The translations under genes and the position numbers were made by a program. The notes below the pieces were generated by a model. It was not told the DNA's origin. It searched no databases and worked only from the letters and a program-made list of their open reading frames with translations. From contig CAVCMG010000018.1 of assembly GCA_963603285.1 (NCBI GenBank), positions 1 to 52,106 on the forward strand: DNA of 52,106 nucleotides. The letters run 5' to 3'. This document shows positions 43,401 to 51,857 of this stretch, in pieces; the first letter of the stretch is position 1; each line of letters begins with the position of its first letter. Origin of the DNA: UBA11957 sp963603285. GTDB lineage: Bacteria > Bacillota > Clostridia > Lachnospirales > Lachnospiraceae.

Positions 43401-43862
43401 GCCCTGCAGAAGAGGATTGTCGTCGAGATTTTCTCTCACTTCTTTAAGATCTGCCGGGTGGATATCGTACTGCATACATTCAGAAAGCAGGGATTTCACC
43501 TCCCGGATATAGCCCGGACGGCTGATCTGGTTTTTCAGCACGTGCAGCTCCTCTTTCTTTTTCTGGGCCACGCGCTTTAAGACCATGGTCTTTCCGGTAT
43601 CCTCAAGTACCGGTGGCAGCTGGCAGCCTGTCTCCATAAAGAGCTTATAGGCCAGACGGGTAAAGCTGGATACGTCGATATTGAACAGACCGCCGCGGGG
43701 GTGTCTGGCAGCCATTTCGATCTGGGTCTGCATGGTGAACTGATCGGGTACGAGGATCAGAAACTGGTCGTTTTCTCTTCCCATGGATGCCTGGATGACT
43801 TTTTCGTATATATAATGGGATTTGCCGCTGCCGGCGCTTCCGAGTATCAGCTGTAATGCCAT
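40416..43862 (-). CDS. addB: ATP-dependent helicase/nuclease subunit B
   Basis: A 1148-residue partner of AddA. N-terminal P-loop is LILGSAGSGKSHYIYE; further on are inactive helicase-like domains, and the C-terminal nuclease has RGKIDRMDLYED and RIVDYKSGSKSF. The iron-sulfur cluster cysteines appear as YAACAYAHF and, near the end, ACDFCAYQEVC. First gene of the addBA unit. Confidence 0.95.
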   Translation of the reverse strand: MALQLILGSAGSGKSHYIYEKVIQASMGRENDQFLILVPDQFTMQTQIEMAARHPRGGLFNIDVSSFTRLAYKLFMETGCQLPPVLEDTGKTMVLKRVAQKKKEELHVLKNQISRPGYIREVKSLLSECMQYDIHPADLKEVRENLDDNPLLQGKLQDVETLYRGFQEFLASHYVTTEEVLDQLCRVIPEAESMKHTTIVLDGFTGFTPIQNRLIGTLLKYCPMVCVTLTLDDREDPFGRSGLQDLAWMTKKTVTTLCAIAREEKVPIEDVIRIPSGGTDRFGDREDLRFLEKHLFRYDRAVYKKQPEHIQLFVCDQPSAEMEEVSRRIHRLVREKGYRYRDIAVITGDLESYGFEAVQAFAKAKIPCFLDSRRHVLSNPLVECIRAALAIMSSSFSYESMFRYLRTGLSNLTTEEIDELENYCLALGIRGRKSWENRFYAHSQRMDPARVPVMEELRQRIMEILSPFTESMHTRNRTVKSCCEALYAFLVSLDVQAKMEKKRQMFEACGEAALAREYAQMYRAVMDLLDKMVEILGDEPVSIQDFAQLMEEGLMEMRIGIIPPTADQVLIGDVERTRLRSLKALFFVGVNDQVIPGGLSGGGLLSETDRDTLEQMAVELAPSPRETIFIQKFYLYLHLTKPSAYVSVSYAASSAKGEQTGPAYLFGTLRRLFPALQLTPVQHPEHVEEIETTADVKTLLLQIIRRPGGAALTGDEKELLGFLLQQPGGLAQIEMLLQEAKNTPHTDAISRATAKALYGEQLMNSVSRIERYAACAYAHFLQYGLQIAEREEYSFRPVDLGIILHACMELFGRLARKEGYTLKTVPKERENELISQCLSQIMEEYGNQILLSSARNRYMGRRIEKLLRRSLWAIREELKDSDFEPAGFEISFDSKSFLDSMCLQLSETGRMYLRGKIDRMDLYEDPEQVLVRIVDYKSGSKSFSLEDFYYGLQLQLILYMKAALEIEKGRHPDKETSPAALLYYQMQDPLIEAGEDDPVENLRLKTLKMNGLVSADERIYCHLDNRLEPGGKSRMLPLERKKDGSLSARSSAVDEEQFAALTDYAVKKAVQIGQEILHGHAEKNPCRQGERTACDFCAYQEVCGFDTRLAGCTFRQLKKQNKDWLWQEILDGRVYREEKEDSDSEVDR

Positions 43863-43997
43863 AGTTGCCTCCGTTTAAGGGTCTGCTTCTTACGTTTTAT
43901 CTGTTTTAGTTTACCATGGTTTTATCATCTGTGAAAGGGATTCATATTTTTGTTTCTGGCACATAGGATATAACAAGCAATGTGAAAAGAGGCCCGG

Positions 43998-44441
43998 ATG
44001 AGTTCACGTACCAGAATCGTGGTTTTACATATGAAGGAGATTATTTACACGCTGATTTTTGCTGCGCTGGCGGTGGTGATGCTGGTGCTTCTGTTTCTGA
44101 TGTTCCGCTCCAGACAGGTGGCGGAGGGTACGGATACGAAGGAGACGGCTGCCGAGGTGTATGTGCCGGGGGTGTATTCGGCTACGGTGGCGCTGCATGA
44201 TCTGTCTTTTGATGTGCAAGTGCGGGTGGATGCGGACCGGATCAACAGTGTGGAGCTGGTGAATATGAATGAGACGGTGCAGACGATGTATCCGCTGGTG
44301 GAGACTTCGATGGATGAGCTGAAAAGTCAGATTCTGGAAAACCAGACGACGCGGGGGCTGACTTGCGGGACGGAGAATCGGTATACGGCAGCGCTTTTGG
44401 TGCATGCAATTGATACGGCGCTGGAGAAGGCGAGGAAGTGA
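43998..44441 (+). CDS. Membrane-anchored FMN_bind-like protein
   Basis: A 147-residue protein with one N-terminal membrane segment (about 13-35, EIIYTLIFAALAVVMLVLLF) and an extracellular domain. That domain resembles FMN_bind: PGVYSATVALHDLSFDVQVRVDADRINSVEL, then MYPLVETSMDELKSQILENQT and GLTCGTENRYTAALLVHAIDTALEKA. The residues around GTENRYT stand where covalent flavin proteins have a SGAT(S/T)-type motif, which is not conserved here, so flavin attachment is doubtful. The start has only a weak site (AGAGG); an ATG at 44031 is an alternative. Confidence 0.65.
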   Translation: MSSRTRIVVLHMKEIIYTLIFAALAVVMLVLLFLMFRSRQVAEGTDTKETAAEVYVPGVYSATVALHDLSFDVQVRVDADRINSVELVNMNETVQTMYPLVETSMDELKSQILENQTTRGLTCGTENRYTAALLVHAIDTALEKARK

Positions 44442-44460
44442 TGAGGGACGGACGCTCGTC

Positions 44461-44709
44461 GAAAGCCCCCGGTCTATGGGGAGTGTGCAAAGGTGTTTCA
44501 GACAAGTGCAACGCTGCGGAAAGCTAATCGCCAACTACGACTAATGCGCTCGCTAAAGCGGGCTCGCGCATAAGTCTGCGTTGCCATGCATCCGAAGGGA
44601 ACTGCCAGTGGCTGTTCCCGTAGGGAGGCGCTGGATCTTTCCTCCGCTAAAAGCGCACTTTGAATCGTCTGAAACACCTTTGCGCACTCCCCACAGACCG
44701 GGGGCTTTC
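44461..44709. repeat. 249-bp palindromic element with 43-bp arms
   Basis: The ends 44461-44503 and 44667-44709 are inverted copies with 41 of 43 matches. The middle has further hairpins (GCGCTCGC..GCGGGCTCGCGC, GGGAAC..GTTCCC). There is no ORF. It fills the space between the convergent genes ending at 44441 and 44722. It may act as a terminator or be a non-autonomous (MITE-like) element; no clear target duplication is seen. Confidence 0.75.
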
Positions 44710-44721
44710 TCCTCGCTGGTT

Positions 44722-46635
44722 TTAGTTTAATTTCTCAATTTCATTTAACCAGATTGTTGCGCAGGCGTCGCTGGGCATGCGCCAGTCGCCGCGGGGGGAT
44801 ACGGCTACGCTACCGACTTTCGGGCCGTCAGGGAGGCAGCTGCGTTTGAACTGCTGCATGAAGAAGCGGCGGTAGAAGGTCTTGAGCCATTTGAGGATCG
44901 TTTCGCAGTCGTAGGTGTCTTTGAAGGACGCTAGGGCGAGACGATAGATTTTGGCCGGGGCGAAGCCGAGGCGGAGCATGTAGTACAGGTAGAAGTCGTG
45001 GAGCTCGTAGGGGCCTACGAGGTCTTCGGTCTTCTGGGAGATTACGCCGTCCTTCGGGGGCAGGAGCTCAGGGCTTACGGGGGTGTCGAGGATGTCGAGT
45101 AGGATATGGCTCAGTTTTTCATCCTGACAGGTGTCGGCAAAGTAACGTACAAGGTGGCGCACCAGGGTCTTGGGGACGGAGGCGTTGACGCCGTACATGG
45201 ACATATGATCGCCATTGTAGGTGGCCCAGCCGAGGGCGAGTTCGGAGAGGTCGCCGGTACCGATGACCATGCCGCCGGCCTGGTTGGCGACGTTCATGAG
45301 GATCTGGGTACGTTCTCTGGCCTGGGCATTTTCGTAGGTGACGTCATGGACGTTGATGTCGTGGCCGATGTCACGCAGGTGGATGGTGACGGCTTCTTTG
45401 ATATCGATTTCTTTTAAGGTCGCACCGAGCTGGCGGGTCAGGGTGCAGGCGTTATTGTAGGTGCGGTCGGTGGTGCCGAAGCAGGGCATAGTGACGCAGG
45501 TGATTTTTTCACGCGGTATCTGCAGCATATCGAAGGCTCTGGCGGTTACAAGGAGTGCCAGAGTGGAGTCGAGACCGCCGGAGATGCCGATGACGGCGCT
45601 CTGGCAATGGGTATGCTCGAGACGCTTTTTCAGACCCATGGCCTGAATGTTGAGAATCTCGTTGCAGCGGCGGTCGCGGTCGGCTTTGACCTGCGGGACG
45701 AAGGGCTGCATGGCGAAGGTGCGGCTCAACGGGGTATCAACCGTCTGCAGGGTGAAGAAGGTCACGCGGTAGCCTGCGCCGTCCTGCATGGGGTAGGTGG
45801 TCATTTTGCGGCGCTCGCTGACGAGTCGGCAGACGTCCAGTTCGGTGCAGGTGGTCTGGTTGGTGAAGCGCTCGGCTTCTGCGAGGATCGTGCCGTTTTC
45901 GGCGATCAGGTTCTGGCCGCCAAAGACAAGATCTGTGGAGGACTCGCCCTCTCCCGCTGTCGCATAGATGTAGCCGCAGATCAGGCTTGCCGACTGTGCG
46001 GATACGAGCTGACGACGGTAGGTGTCCTTTCCGGTCATTTCGTCGGAGGCAGACAGATTCACGATCACGGTAGCTCCGGCCATGGCATGGGCTGTAGACG
46101 GCGGGCAGGGTACCCAGAGGTCTTCACAGATCTCAGCGGCCACCTTCAGCTCCGGCAGTGTCTCGCAGGCAAAGATCTGGCGACTGCCAAACGGCACCAT
46201 GCCATCTCCCAGCTGTACTTCTGTAACCTCTTTCGGGCCTGCTGTAAAATGGCGGCCTTCATAAAACTCCGCATAGGACGGAATATGGGTCTTTGGCACC
46301 AGTCCGAGGATCTCGCCATGACAGAGGGCCGCCGCAATATTAAACAGCTTGCCGTAAATTTCCATCGGAAGTCCGACAAACAGCAGGGCATCCACATCCG
46401 CTGTCTCCCTGGCGATCTCAAGAAGCGCACCTTTGGCCTCTGTCAGAAGGCGGCTCTGCCAGAACAGATCCTGACAGGTATAGCCTGTGATACAAAGCTC
46501 CGGAAGCACCATCACTCTGGCACCGAGAGCCTGCATTTCCCGTACTTTGGCAAGAATTGCCACCTTATTTGCTGTGGTATCTGCCACACTGATCTTCGGG
46601 ATCGCCGCTGCGACCCGGACAAATCCATCCTTCAT
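44722..46635 (-). CDS. nadE: Glutamine-dependent NAD+ synthetase
   Basis: A 637-residue two-domain enzyme that amidates nicotinic acid adenine dinucleotide. The N-terminal nitrilase-type glutaminase has Glu in LPELCITGY, Lys in VPKTHIPSY and Cys in AAEICEDLW. The C-terminal synthetase has the PP-loop GISGGLDSTLALL, then GTGDLSELALGWATYNGDHMS. Start has AAGGAG; it lies 22 bp after hslO in one operon. Confidence 0.95.
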   Translation of the reverse strand: MKDGFVRVAAAIPKISVADTTANKVAILAKVREMQALGARVMVLPELCITGYTCQDLFWQSRLLTEAKGALLEIARETADVDALLFVGLPMEIYGKLFNIAAALCHGEILGLVPKTHIPSYAEFYEGRHFTAGPKEVTEVQLGDGMVPFGSRQIFACETLPELKVAAEICEDLWVPCPPSTAHAMAGATVIVNLSASDEMTGKDTYRRQLVSAQSASLICGYIYATAGEGESSTDLVFGGQNLIAENGTILAEAERFTNQTTCTELDVCRLVSERRKMTTYPMQDGAGYRVTFFTLQTVDTPLSRTFAMQPFVPQVKADRDRRCNEILNIQAMGLKKRLEHTHCQSAVIGISGGLDSTLALLVTARAFDMLQIPREKITCVTMPCFGTTDRTYNNACTLTRQLGATLKEIDIKEAVTIHLRDIGHDINVHDVTYENAQARERTQILMNVANQAGGMVIGTGDLSELALGWATYNGDHMSMYGVNASVPKTLVRHLVRYFADTCQDEKLSHILLDILDTPVSPELLPPKDGVISQKTEDLVGPYELHDFYLYYMLRLGFAPAKIYRLALASFKDTYDCETILKWLKTFYRRFFMQQFKRSCLPDGPKVGSVAVSPRGDWRMPSDACATIWLNEIEKLN

Positions 46636-46657
46636 CCCGTCTCTCCTTTTCGTCCTC

Positions 46658-47545
46658 TTATCTGGTACACTGCTTATACAGTGCTTTGATCTCTTCCACA
46701 GAAAATGTATAGTTCGTATTACAGAAATGACAGTTCAGCTCGATCTCCTTACCGTCATCGATCATGCTCTTTAATTCCTTTTTGCCTACGCTGATCAGCG
46801 CTCTTGACACACGCTCCTTGCTGCAGTTGCAGTAAAAAGAAGCAGGTACAGTATCGTTGATCACCGGATCCATACCTTCAAGAAGAAGCTCCAGCATCTT
46901 CTCCGGCGTATAGCCATCCTCCAGAAGCCCTGTGACAGAATGGATCTTTGCCACGTTCTCTTCCAGCTTCGAGATCACCTTTTCTTCGGCAAACGGCATC
47001 AGCTGTACGATAAAGCCACCGGCCTGCTTGACGGTATTGTCATGCTCCATCAGAACGCCAAGACCTACAGCGGACGGCACCTGCTGGCTCGTTGCAAAAT
47101 AATAGGTCAGATCCTCCGCGATCTCGCTGGTCTGCAGCATAACCTGTCCGTTATACGGCTCTTTGAGTCCCATATCCATGATCACATTTAAAAATCCGGG
47201 GCCGATCGCACCGGCAACATCAAGCTTGCCCTTGGCATTGGCATGCAACAGCACCTCCGGATTGCCCACATAACCCTTGACATGTCCATGGGAATCTGCG
47301 GTAACCGTGATACCTTTGATCGGGCCGCTGCCCTCGATCTGCAGTGTAAGGATATCCTTGTCCCCCTTCATCATCACGCCCATCATCAGAGCGCCTGTCA
47401 TCAGACGTCCCAGCGCCGCTGTGGCTACCGGGCTGGTATTGTGTGCCTTTCGGGCATATTCTACGGTTTTCCTTGTCGTTGCGGCAAAAGCACGGATCTG
47501 ACCGCCTGCCGCTGTTGCTCTTACAATATAATCTGTGTTTGCCAT
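46658..47545 (-). CDS. hslO: Redox-regulated chaperonin Hsp33
   Basis: A 295-residue chaperone switched on by oxidation. The N-terminal domain starts DYIVRATAAGGQIRAFAATT; the C-terminal zinc center has four cysteines as FYCNCSKERV and NCHFCNTNY (CXC..CXXC). Start ATG 47545 follows GGTGA; the ORF could extend 7 codons upstream but these are unconserved. Confidence 0.94.
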   Translation of the reverse strand: MANTDYIVRATAAGGQIRAFAATTRKTVEYARKAHNTSPVATAALGRLMTGALMMGVMMKGDKDILTLQIEGSGPIKGITVTADSHGHVKGYVGNPEVLLHANAKGKLDVAGAIGPGFLNVIMDMGLKEPYNGQVMLQTSEIAEDLTYYFATSQQVPSAVGLGVLMEHDNTVKQAGGFIVQLMPFAEEKVISKLEENVAKIHSVTGLLEDGYTPEKMLELLLEGMDPVINDTVPASFYCNCSKERVSRALISVGKKELKSMIDDGKEIELNCHFCNTNYTFSVEEIKALYKQCTR

Positions 47546-47674
47546 CGTTTTTCTGTCACCGGACACCGCTGTCCGGCATGCCTTTCTTCCGGCATCCGCC
47601 GGATGTCTGTTCCTCTTCGCGCCCTGCTGCGGGCTGACCGTCAGAAGAATGTTATTTTATCTTTATAGCTGTTA

Positions 47675-48463
47675 TCAATTCTTGCTGCTGTCTGCGGTCT
47701 GTTCTGCCGAAACAGCTTTACCCTTCTCCCGGGCAATCACATAGACTCTCTCGCTGTCCTCTGTCGCCGGTTCATGGGTAAATGCATCGTACATGGTAAC
47801 AAACTCCATGCCGCTTTCCTGTATGATCTCACGGATCCGCGAAAGTGGATAGGCACGCTGCTCATGAAACTCCTCAAATTTATCGTACCGGCCGTCCTCG
47901 TCCTGAATAAACAGGGTCAGATCGTATTCGTTGATCTTCTCCTCTTCGTCAAAATAATTCTCCCAGATAAAGCTGGCTTCCTCACGGTTCTCGGCTATAG
48001 TCGTCTCCCCCATATCCCGGTACTTTTTCTCCGTGTTCAGATCAAAAATAAACACACCGCCGGGATCGAGATAATTGTTCACCAGACGGCAGACAGTCAG
48101 AATATCCTCCTCTTCCAGCAGATAATTCATGGAATCGCAGATACTGACCACAGCCCGGACCGTACCATACAGCTCAAACTCCCGCATATCCTGCAGAAGA
48201 TAGAGAATATCCAGGCCCGACTCAGCCCGCTTCTCCATGGCGATATCCAGCATATCGGCAGAAAGATCCGCGCCGATCATATCATATCCGGCACGCGCCA
48301 GACGCTCTGTGATACTGCCCGTACCGCAGCCAAGCTCCAGCACCAGCCCGTCACTGACGCCGTATTCCTTTAAAAGGCCGATCAGATACGCACTCCAGCC
48401 GTCGTAATCAATATTATCCATGAACAGGTCATACACCTGTGCAAAGCTCTGATAGGATGCCAT
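47675..48463 (-). CDS. Class I SAM-dependent methyltransferase
   Basis: A 262-residue methyltransferase. The SAM-binding motif is VLELGCGTGSITERLA; the acidic loop GADLSADMLDIA and the later LLQDMREFEL follow. The family start YQSFAQVYDLFMD and the C-terminal region (RAYPLSRIREIIQESGMEF) are typical of a widespread Firmicutes group with unknown substrates. GGGAGG 6-7 nt before the ATG. The last 17 residues are polar and unconserved. Confidence 0.85.
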   Translation of the reverse strand: MASYQSFAQVYDLFMDNIDYDGWSAYLIGLLKEYGVSDGLVLELGCGTGSITERLARAGYDMIGADLSADMLDIAMEKRAESGLDILYLLQDMREFELYGTVRAVVSICDSMNYLLEEEDILTVCRLVNNYLDPGGVFIFDLNTEKKYRDMGETTIAENREEASFIWENYFDEEEKINEYDLTLFIQDEDGRYDKFEEFHEQRAYPLSRIREIIQESGMEFVTMYDAFTHEPATEDSERVYVIAREKGKAVSAEQTADSSKN

Positions 48464-48498
48464 CTGTATCCCTCCCTGACATTCGCATAATCCATTTT

Positions 48499-48527
48499 AG
48501 TATAATGCATCCCCCGGCCAAACTCAA
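48499..48527 (-). promoter_or_regulatory. Promoter of the methyltransferase gene
   Basis: On the minus strand TTGAGT (48527-48522), 17 bp, TATACT (48504-48499), about 35 bp before the ATG. It is divergent from the phosphotransferase gene, whose own TATACT lies near 48552. Confidence 0.6.
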
Positions 48528-48602
48528 CCGCATTTTTTCCCACAAACATGGTATACTACATTTAGAAAACCCGATATTTTCTCTAAAATAAGGAGGTATC
48601 CC

Positions 48603-50081
48603 ATGCTCGAGCAGGCAAATACAATGCCCCGACCGGCGACAGATGAAATCAAACGGCGCACAGATGCCGCCAGAGAAAAACTGGCCGCCCAGCAGCTCTT
48701 ACTCAAGGAACACCGGCTTCCTGTGATCCTGCTTTTTGAAGGCTTCGGTGCTGCCGGAAAAGGCAGCATGATCCGCCAGATCATCAAACCGCTGGATCCG
48801 CGCTTCTTCTCCGTCGATACCATGACCGAAGCATCCGAAGAGGAAAAACGCCGTCCGTTTCTGTACCGTTACTTCCGAAGGATTCCCGAAGCCGGTACAT
48901 TTCTCTTCCTTGACGGCGGCTGGATGGCCGATGTAACCCGCAAACAGCTCGACGGTTCTCTGTCCGAAACGGACTATAAGAATCATATCCGCAGCATCCG
49001 CCGCTTTGAACGCACATTGACGGACAACGGTTATCTGGTACTGAAATTCTTCTTTGTCATCGACAAAAAGGAGCAGAAGCACCGTCTGGACGCCCTGGAC
49101 AGGGATCCGCACACCGCATGGCGTGTCAGTGCCTTTGACCGCTTCGAAAACAAGCATTATAAAACCTGCCGCGCCGTATATGACCAGTTTCTTGAAGACA
49201 CGGCATCCGCCTTTGCCCCCTGGTATGTCATCGACGCCAGCTCGCGCAAATGGGCCGCGCTGCAGATCTTTGAAGCCCTGACCGGCGGTATCGATGTGGC
49301 CCTGAAAAACCACATCCGCACCGTTCCTCTGCTCCAAAACGCCTTCCCCCTGCATTCAATGCCGCCTCTGGCTGAAATTGGACTTGACAAAACCATCAAA
49401 GAAGACGTATATAGAATACAGCTGAAAAAGCTGCAGTCCCGTCTGGGAAAGCTGCATAATCAGCTCTATCAGGAAAAGATTCCCGTTATTATCGTTTACG
49501 AAGGCTGGGATGCCGCCGGAAAAGGCGGAAACATCAAGCGCCTGACGGAGGCCCTTGACCCCCGCGGCTACGAAGTCCATCCCATTGCCAGTCCGAAGCC
49601 CTACGAAAAAGACCGCCATTTTCTCTGGCGCTTTTACACCCGGCTTCCCAAGACCGGTCACATCGCGATCTTTGACCGCAGCTGGTACGGCCGTGTCATG
49701 GTAGAACGCCTCGAAGGCTTCTGCTCCGAAAACGACTGGCAGCGCGCCTACAATGAAATCAACGAATTCGAACAGGAGCTCTCCGACTGGGGCGCTGTGA
49801 TCCTCAAATTCTGGGTACAGATCGACAAGGACACCCAGCTGGCCCGTTTCACCGAGCGCCAGAACACACCGCAAAAGCAGTGGAAGATCACCGACGAAGA
49901 CTGGAGAAACCGTGAGAAATGGGATCTTTACGAAGCGGCTGTAGATGAAATGCTGCAAAAGACCAGCACCGCCGTGGCCCCCTGGCATATCCTCGAGTCC
50001 AACGACAAACGCTACGCCCGCATCAAAGCACTCGGCATCGTTATCGCAGAGCTTGAAAAAGCCCTCGAAACAAAAGCATAA
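48603..50081 (+). CDS. pap: Polyphosphate:AMP phosphotransferase (class II PPK2)
   Basis: A 492-residue protein with two PPK2 domains in tandem, the class II type that phosphorylates AMP to ADP with polyphosphate. Domain 2 (from about 280) has the intact Walker A EGWDAAGKGG (about 300-309) and the Walker B-like FDRSWYGR (from about 356). Domain 1 keeps EGFGAAGKGS (46-55) but has LDGGWMAD (103-110) in place of FDRSWYG, so it is probably not catalytic. The start follows AAGGAGG. It is followed by a DUF1858 gene 19 bp on. Confidence 0.92.
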   Translation: MLEQANTMPRPATDEIKRRTDAAREKLAAQQLLLKEHRLPVILLFEGFGAAGKGSMIRQIIKPLDPRFFSVDTMTEASEEEKRRPFLYRYFRRIPEAGTFLFLDGGWMADVTRKQLDGSLSETDYKNHIRSIRRFERTLTDNGYLVLKFFFVIDKKEQKHRLDALDRDPHTAWRVSAFDRFENKHYKTCRAVYDQFLEDTASAFAPWYVIDASSRKWAALQIFEALTGGIDVALKNHIRTVPLLQNAFPLHSMPPLAEIGLDKTIKEDVYRIQLKKLQSRLGKLHNQLYQEKIPVIIVYEGWDAAGKGGNIKRLTEALDPRGYEVHPIASPKPYEKDRHFLWRFYTRLPKTGHIAIFDRSWYGRVMVERLEGFCSENDWQRAYNEINEFEQELSDWGAVILKFWVQIDKDTQLARFTERQNTPQKQWKITDEDWRNREKWDLYEAAVDEMLQKTSTAVAPWHILESNDKRYARIKALGIVIAELEKALETKA

Positions 50082-50100
50082 TAGAAAGGATGACACCATT

Positions 50101-50328
50101 ATGATGAAAATTTCCAAAGACATGATCATCGGCGATATTCTCGCCAAAGAGCCGGATATGGCCGGTATCCTCATGGGCATGGGCATGCACTGCATCGGCT
50201 GCCCGGCATCCCAGCAGGAGTCCATCGAAGAAGCCGCTATGGTACACGGCTTCGATCCGAACGAGCTCGTACAGGAAGTTAATCTCTACGTAGAGAAAAA
50301 ACAGATGGTAGAAGACGCTTCCAAGTAA
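50101..50328 (+). CDS. DUF1858 domain protein
   Basis: A 75-residue protein of the DUF1858/ScdA N-terminal-like family. It starts MMKISKDMIIGDILAKEPDM and holds the conserved MGMGMHCIGCPASQQESIEEA with the CXXC pair. The domain is also found fused to hybrid cluster, redox and iron-sulfur repair proteins, so a metal or redox-related role is assumed. Probably co-transcribed with pap. Confidence 0.88.
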   Translation: MMKISKDMIIGDILAKEPDMAGILMGMGMHCIGCPASQQESIEEAAMVHGFDPNELVQEVNLYVEKKQMVEDASK

Positions 50329-50344
50329 ATCAAGTCTTCTGCTG

Positions 50345-50378
50345 AAAATCCCGGCTGGACACCCCAGCCGGGATTTTT
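50345..50378 (+). terminator. Terminator of the pap-DUF1858 unit
   Basis: AAATCCCGGCTG pairs with CAGCCGGGATTT around a 7-nt loop, followed by T-rich sequence, 17 bp beyond the stop. Confidence 0.88.
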
Positions 50379-50390
50379 CTTTCAAAGTCA

Positions 50391-50539
50391 GATTGCAAAC
50401 GGAATTGCCGCATCGGGATATCATATAAAAAGACCAGCGACTTTACCGAGTAAGTGTCCGAGACTACAGGCTCGGACCGACGGAAGCGGAGCGCAGGATT
50501 TTTATATGATATCCCGATGCGGCAATTCCGTTTGCAATC
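50391..50539. repeat. 149-bp palindromic element with perfect 41-bp arms
   Basis: The arms 50391-50431 and 50499-50539 are perfect inverted copies. The 67-nt middle carries an own stem (GTCCGAG with CTCGGAC). It fills the space between the terminator of the DUF1858 gene and the convergent aminopeptidase gene. Arm sequences differ from those of the element at 44461, but the position is the same type. Confidence 0.8.
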
Positions 50540-50546
50540 GTCCGTC

Positions 50547-51857
50547 TTATTTAATCACATACTGTCCATATCCACATTCACACACACTGCTTTCAAAGAA
50601 CACCTTCCCCGCTGCGATCAGCGCATCCGTATCCTTCACCCCCGCCGTCTCATACGGCGAATGCATCGCCAGCTGCGCCAGCCCGATATCCACCGTATGC
50701 AGCGCCACCTGCGTTCCCGAAATATTGCCCAGCGTCGAACCACCCGGCACATCCGAATGATTGACAAACGTCTGCACCTTCGCTCCCGCCTTCTCACAGA
50801 TCTGCATAAACAAAGCCGCCGAAACCGCATCCGTCGTATACTTCTGGTTCGCACTGTACTTGATCACAATACCCTCATTCATATAGGGCCGGTTTGTCGG
50901 ACACGCCTTCTCCGGATGATTCGGATGCACCGCATGCGCATTGTCCGCAGACACCATCATACTCGATGCCAGCATCCGGCGATACTGCGCCGCCGAAAGC
51001 CCCAGCGCCTCACAGATTCTCGTCAGCGTATCCAGAAGAAACGTCGAAGCCGCTCCCTGCTGCGTACCACTGCCTACCTCCTCATTATCAAACACACAGT
51101 GCACCGGGATACTCTCCCCCTCGCCCGCAGCCAGAAAAGCCTCCAGCGAAGAAAACGCACACTGCAGATCGTCCAGCCGCCCGATCGACATATATTCTCC
51201 ATGTGCACCCCAGACCGTACCCGGCATCCGGTTATACACAAACAGATCCGATGAAACGATATCCTCCGGCTTCACACCGGCACTCTCAGCCACCAGCGGC
51301 AGAAACGTGCCCTTTGCCGTCTCATCGCCATACAGCGGCAGAAGATCCTTCTGTGCTTCCACCTTCACACCGTCATTGGCCTGACGGTTCATATGAATCG
51401 CCAGATTCGGAATCATCACCAGATCCCGGCCCACATCGCAGAGCACCTGCTGTATCCCCTCCGGCGTCTGCACGATCAGCCGGCCGGCCACAGAAAGCGG
51501 ACGGTCAAACCACGGCGCACAGAGCATTCCGCCGTATTTTTCCACATTCAGGCGTACATAATGTCCCTCTGCCTCCATCTCCGGATGTGCTTTGATCTTA
51601 AACATCGGAGAATCACTGTGACTGGCCATGATCTGAAAGCCCACCGGCACACCCTCCGGTATCCGGAAAGCCAGGACTGCAGAGCCATTGCGGATCACAA
51701 AATAGCCCTTTCCCGGGATCAGTTTCCAGTCTGTTCCCTCCAGCAGCTGTGTATATCCCTCGTCAAGCAGCTTTTTTCTCATATATTCTATGGCATGGAA
51801 TGCTGTGGGGCTCTGCTCTATAAAAGAGAAAAGCTTCTGTACGGTCGTCTCACTCAT
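50547..51857 (-). CDS. M18 family aminopeptidase (aspartyl aminopeptidase)
   Basis: A 436-residue zinc metallopeptidase of family M18. Metal and catalytic residues are seen in MASHSDSPMFKI (His/Asp), RLDDLQCAF (Asp), FDNEEVGSGT (Glu pair), SADNAHAVHPNH and the C-terminal GTQVALHTVDIGLAQLAMHSPYE (His). M18 enzymes remove N-terminal acidic or other residues from peptides in the cytosol. AAGGAG is present upstream of the ATG. Confidence 0.93.
   Translation of the reverse strand: MSETTVQKLFSFIEQSPTAFHAIEYMRKKLLDEGYTQLLEGTDWKLIPGKGYFVIRNGSAVLAFRIPEGVPVGFQIMASHSDSPMFKIKAHPEMEAEGHYVRLNVEKYGGMLCAPWFDRPLSVAGRLIVQTPEGIQQVLCDVGRDLVMIPNLAIHMNRQANDGVKVEAQKDLLPLYGDETAKGTFLPLVAESAGVKPEDIVSSDLFVYNRMPGTVWGAHGEYMSIGRLDDLQCAFSSLEAFLAAGEGESIPVHCVFDNEEVGSGTQQGAASTFLLDTLTRICEALGLSAAQYRRMLASSMMVSADNAHAVHPNHPEKACPTNRPYMNEGIVIKYSANQKYTTDAVSAALFMQICEKAGAKVQTFVNHSDVPGGSTLGNISGTQVALHTVDIGLAQLAMHSPYETAGVKDTDALIAAGKVFFESSVCECGYGQYVIK

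Noticed and set aside
45607..46689. 360-codon plus-strand open frame
   Set aside because: Antisense to nadE throughout with no binding site; the nadE frame carries all catalytic motifs.
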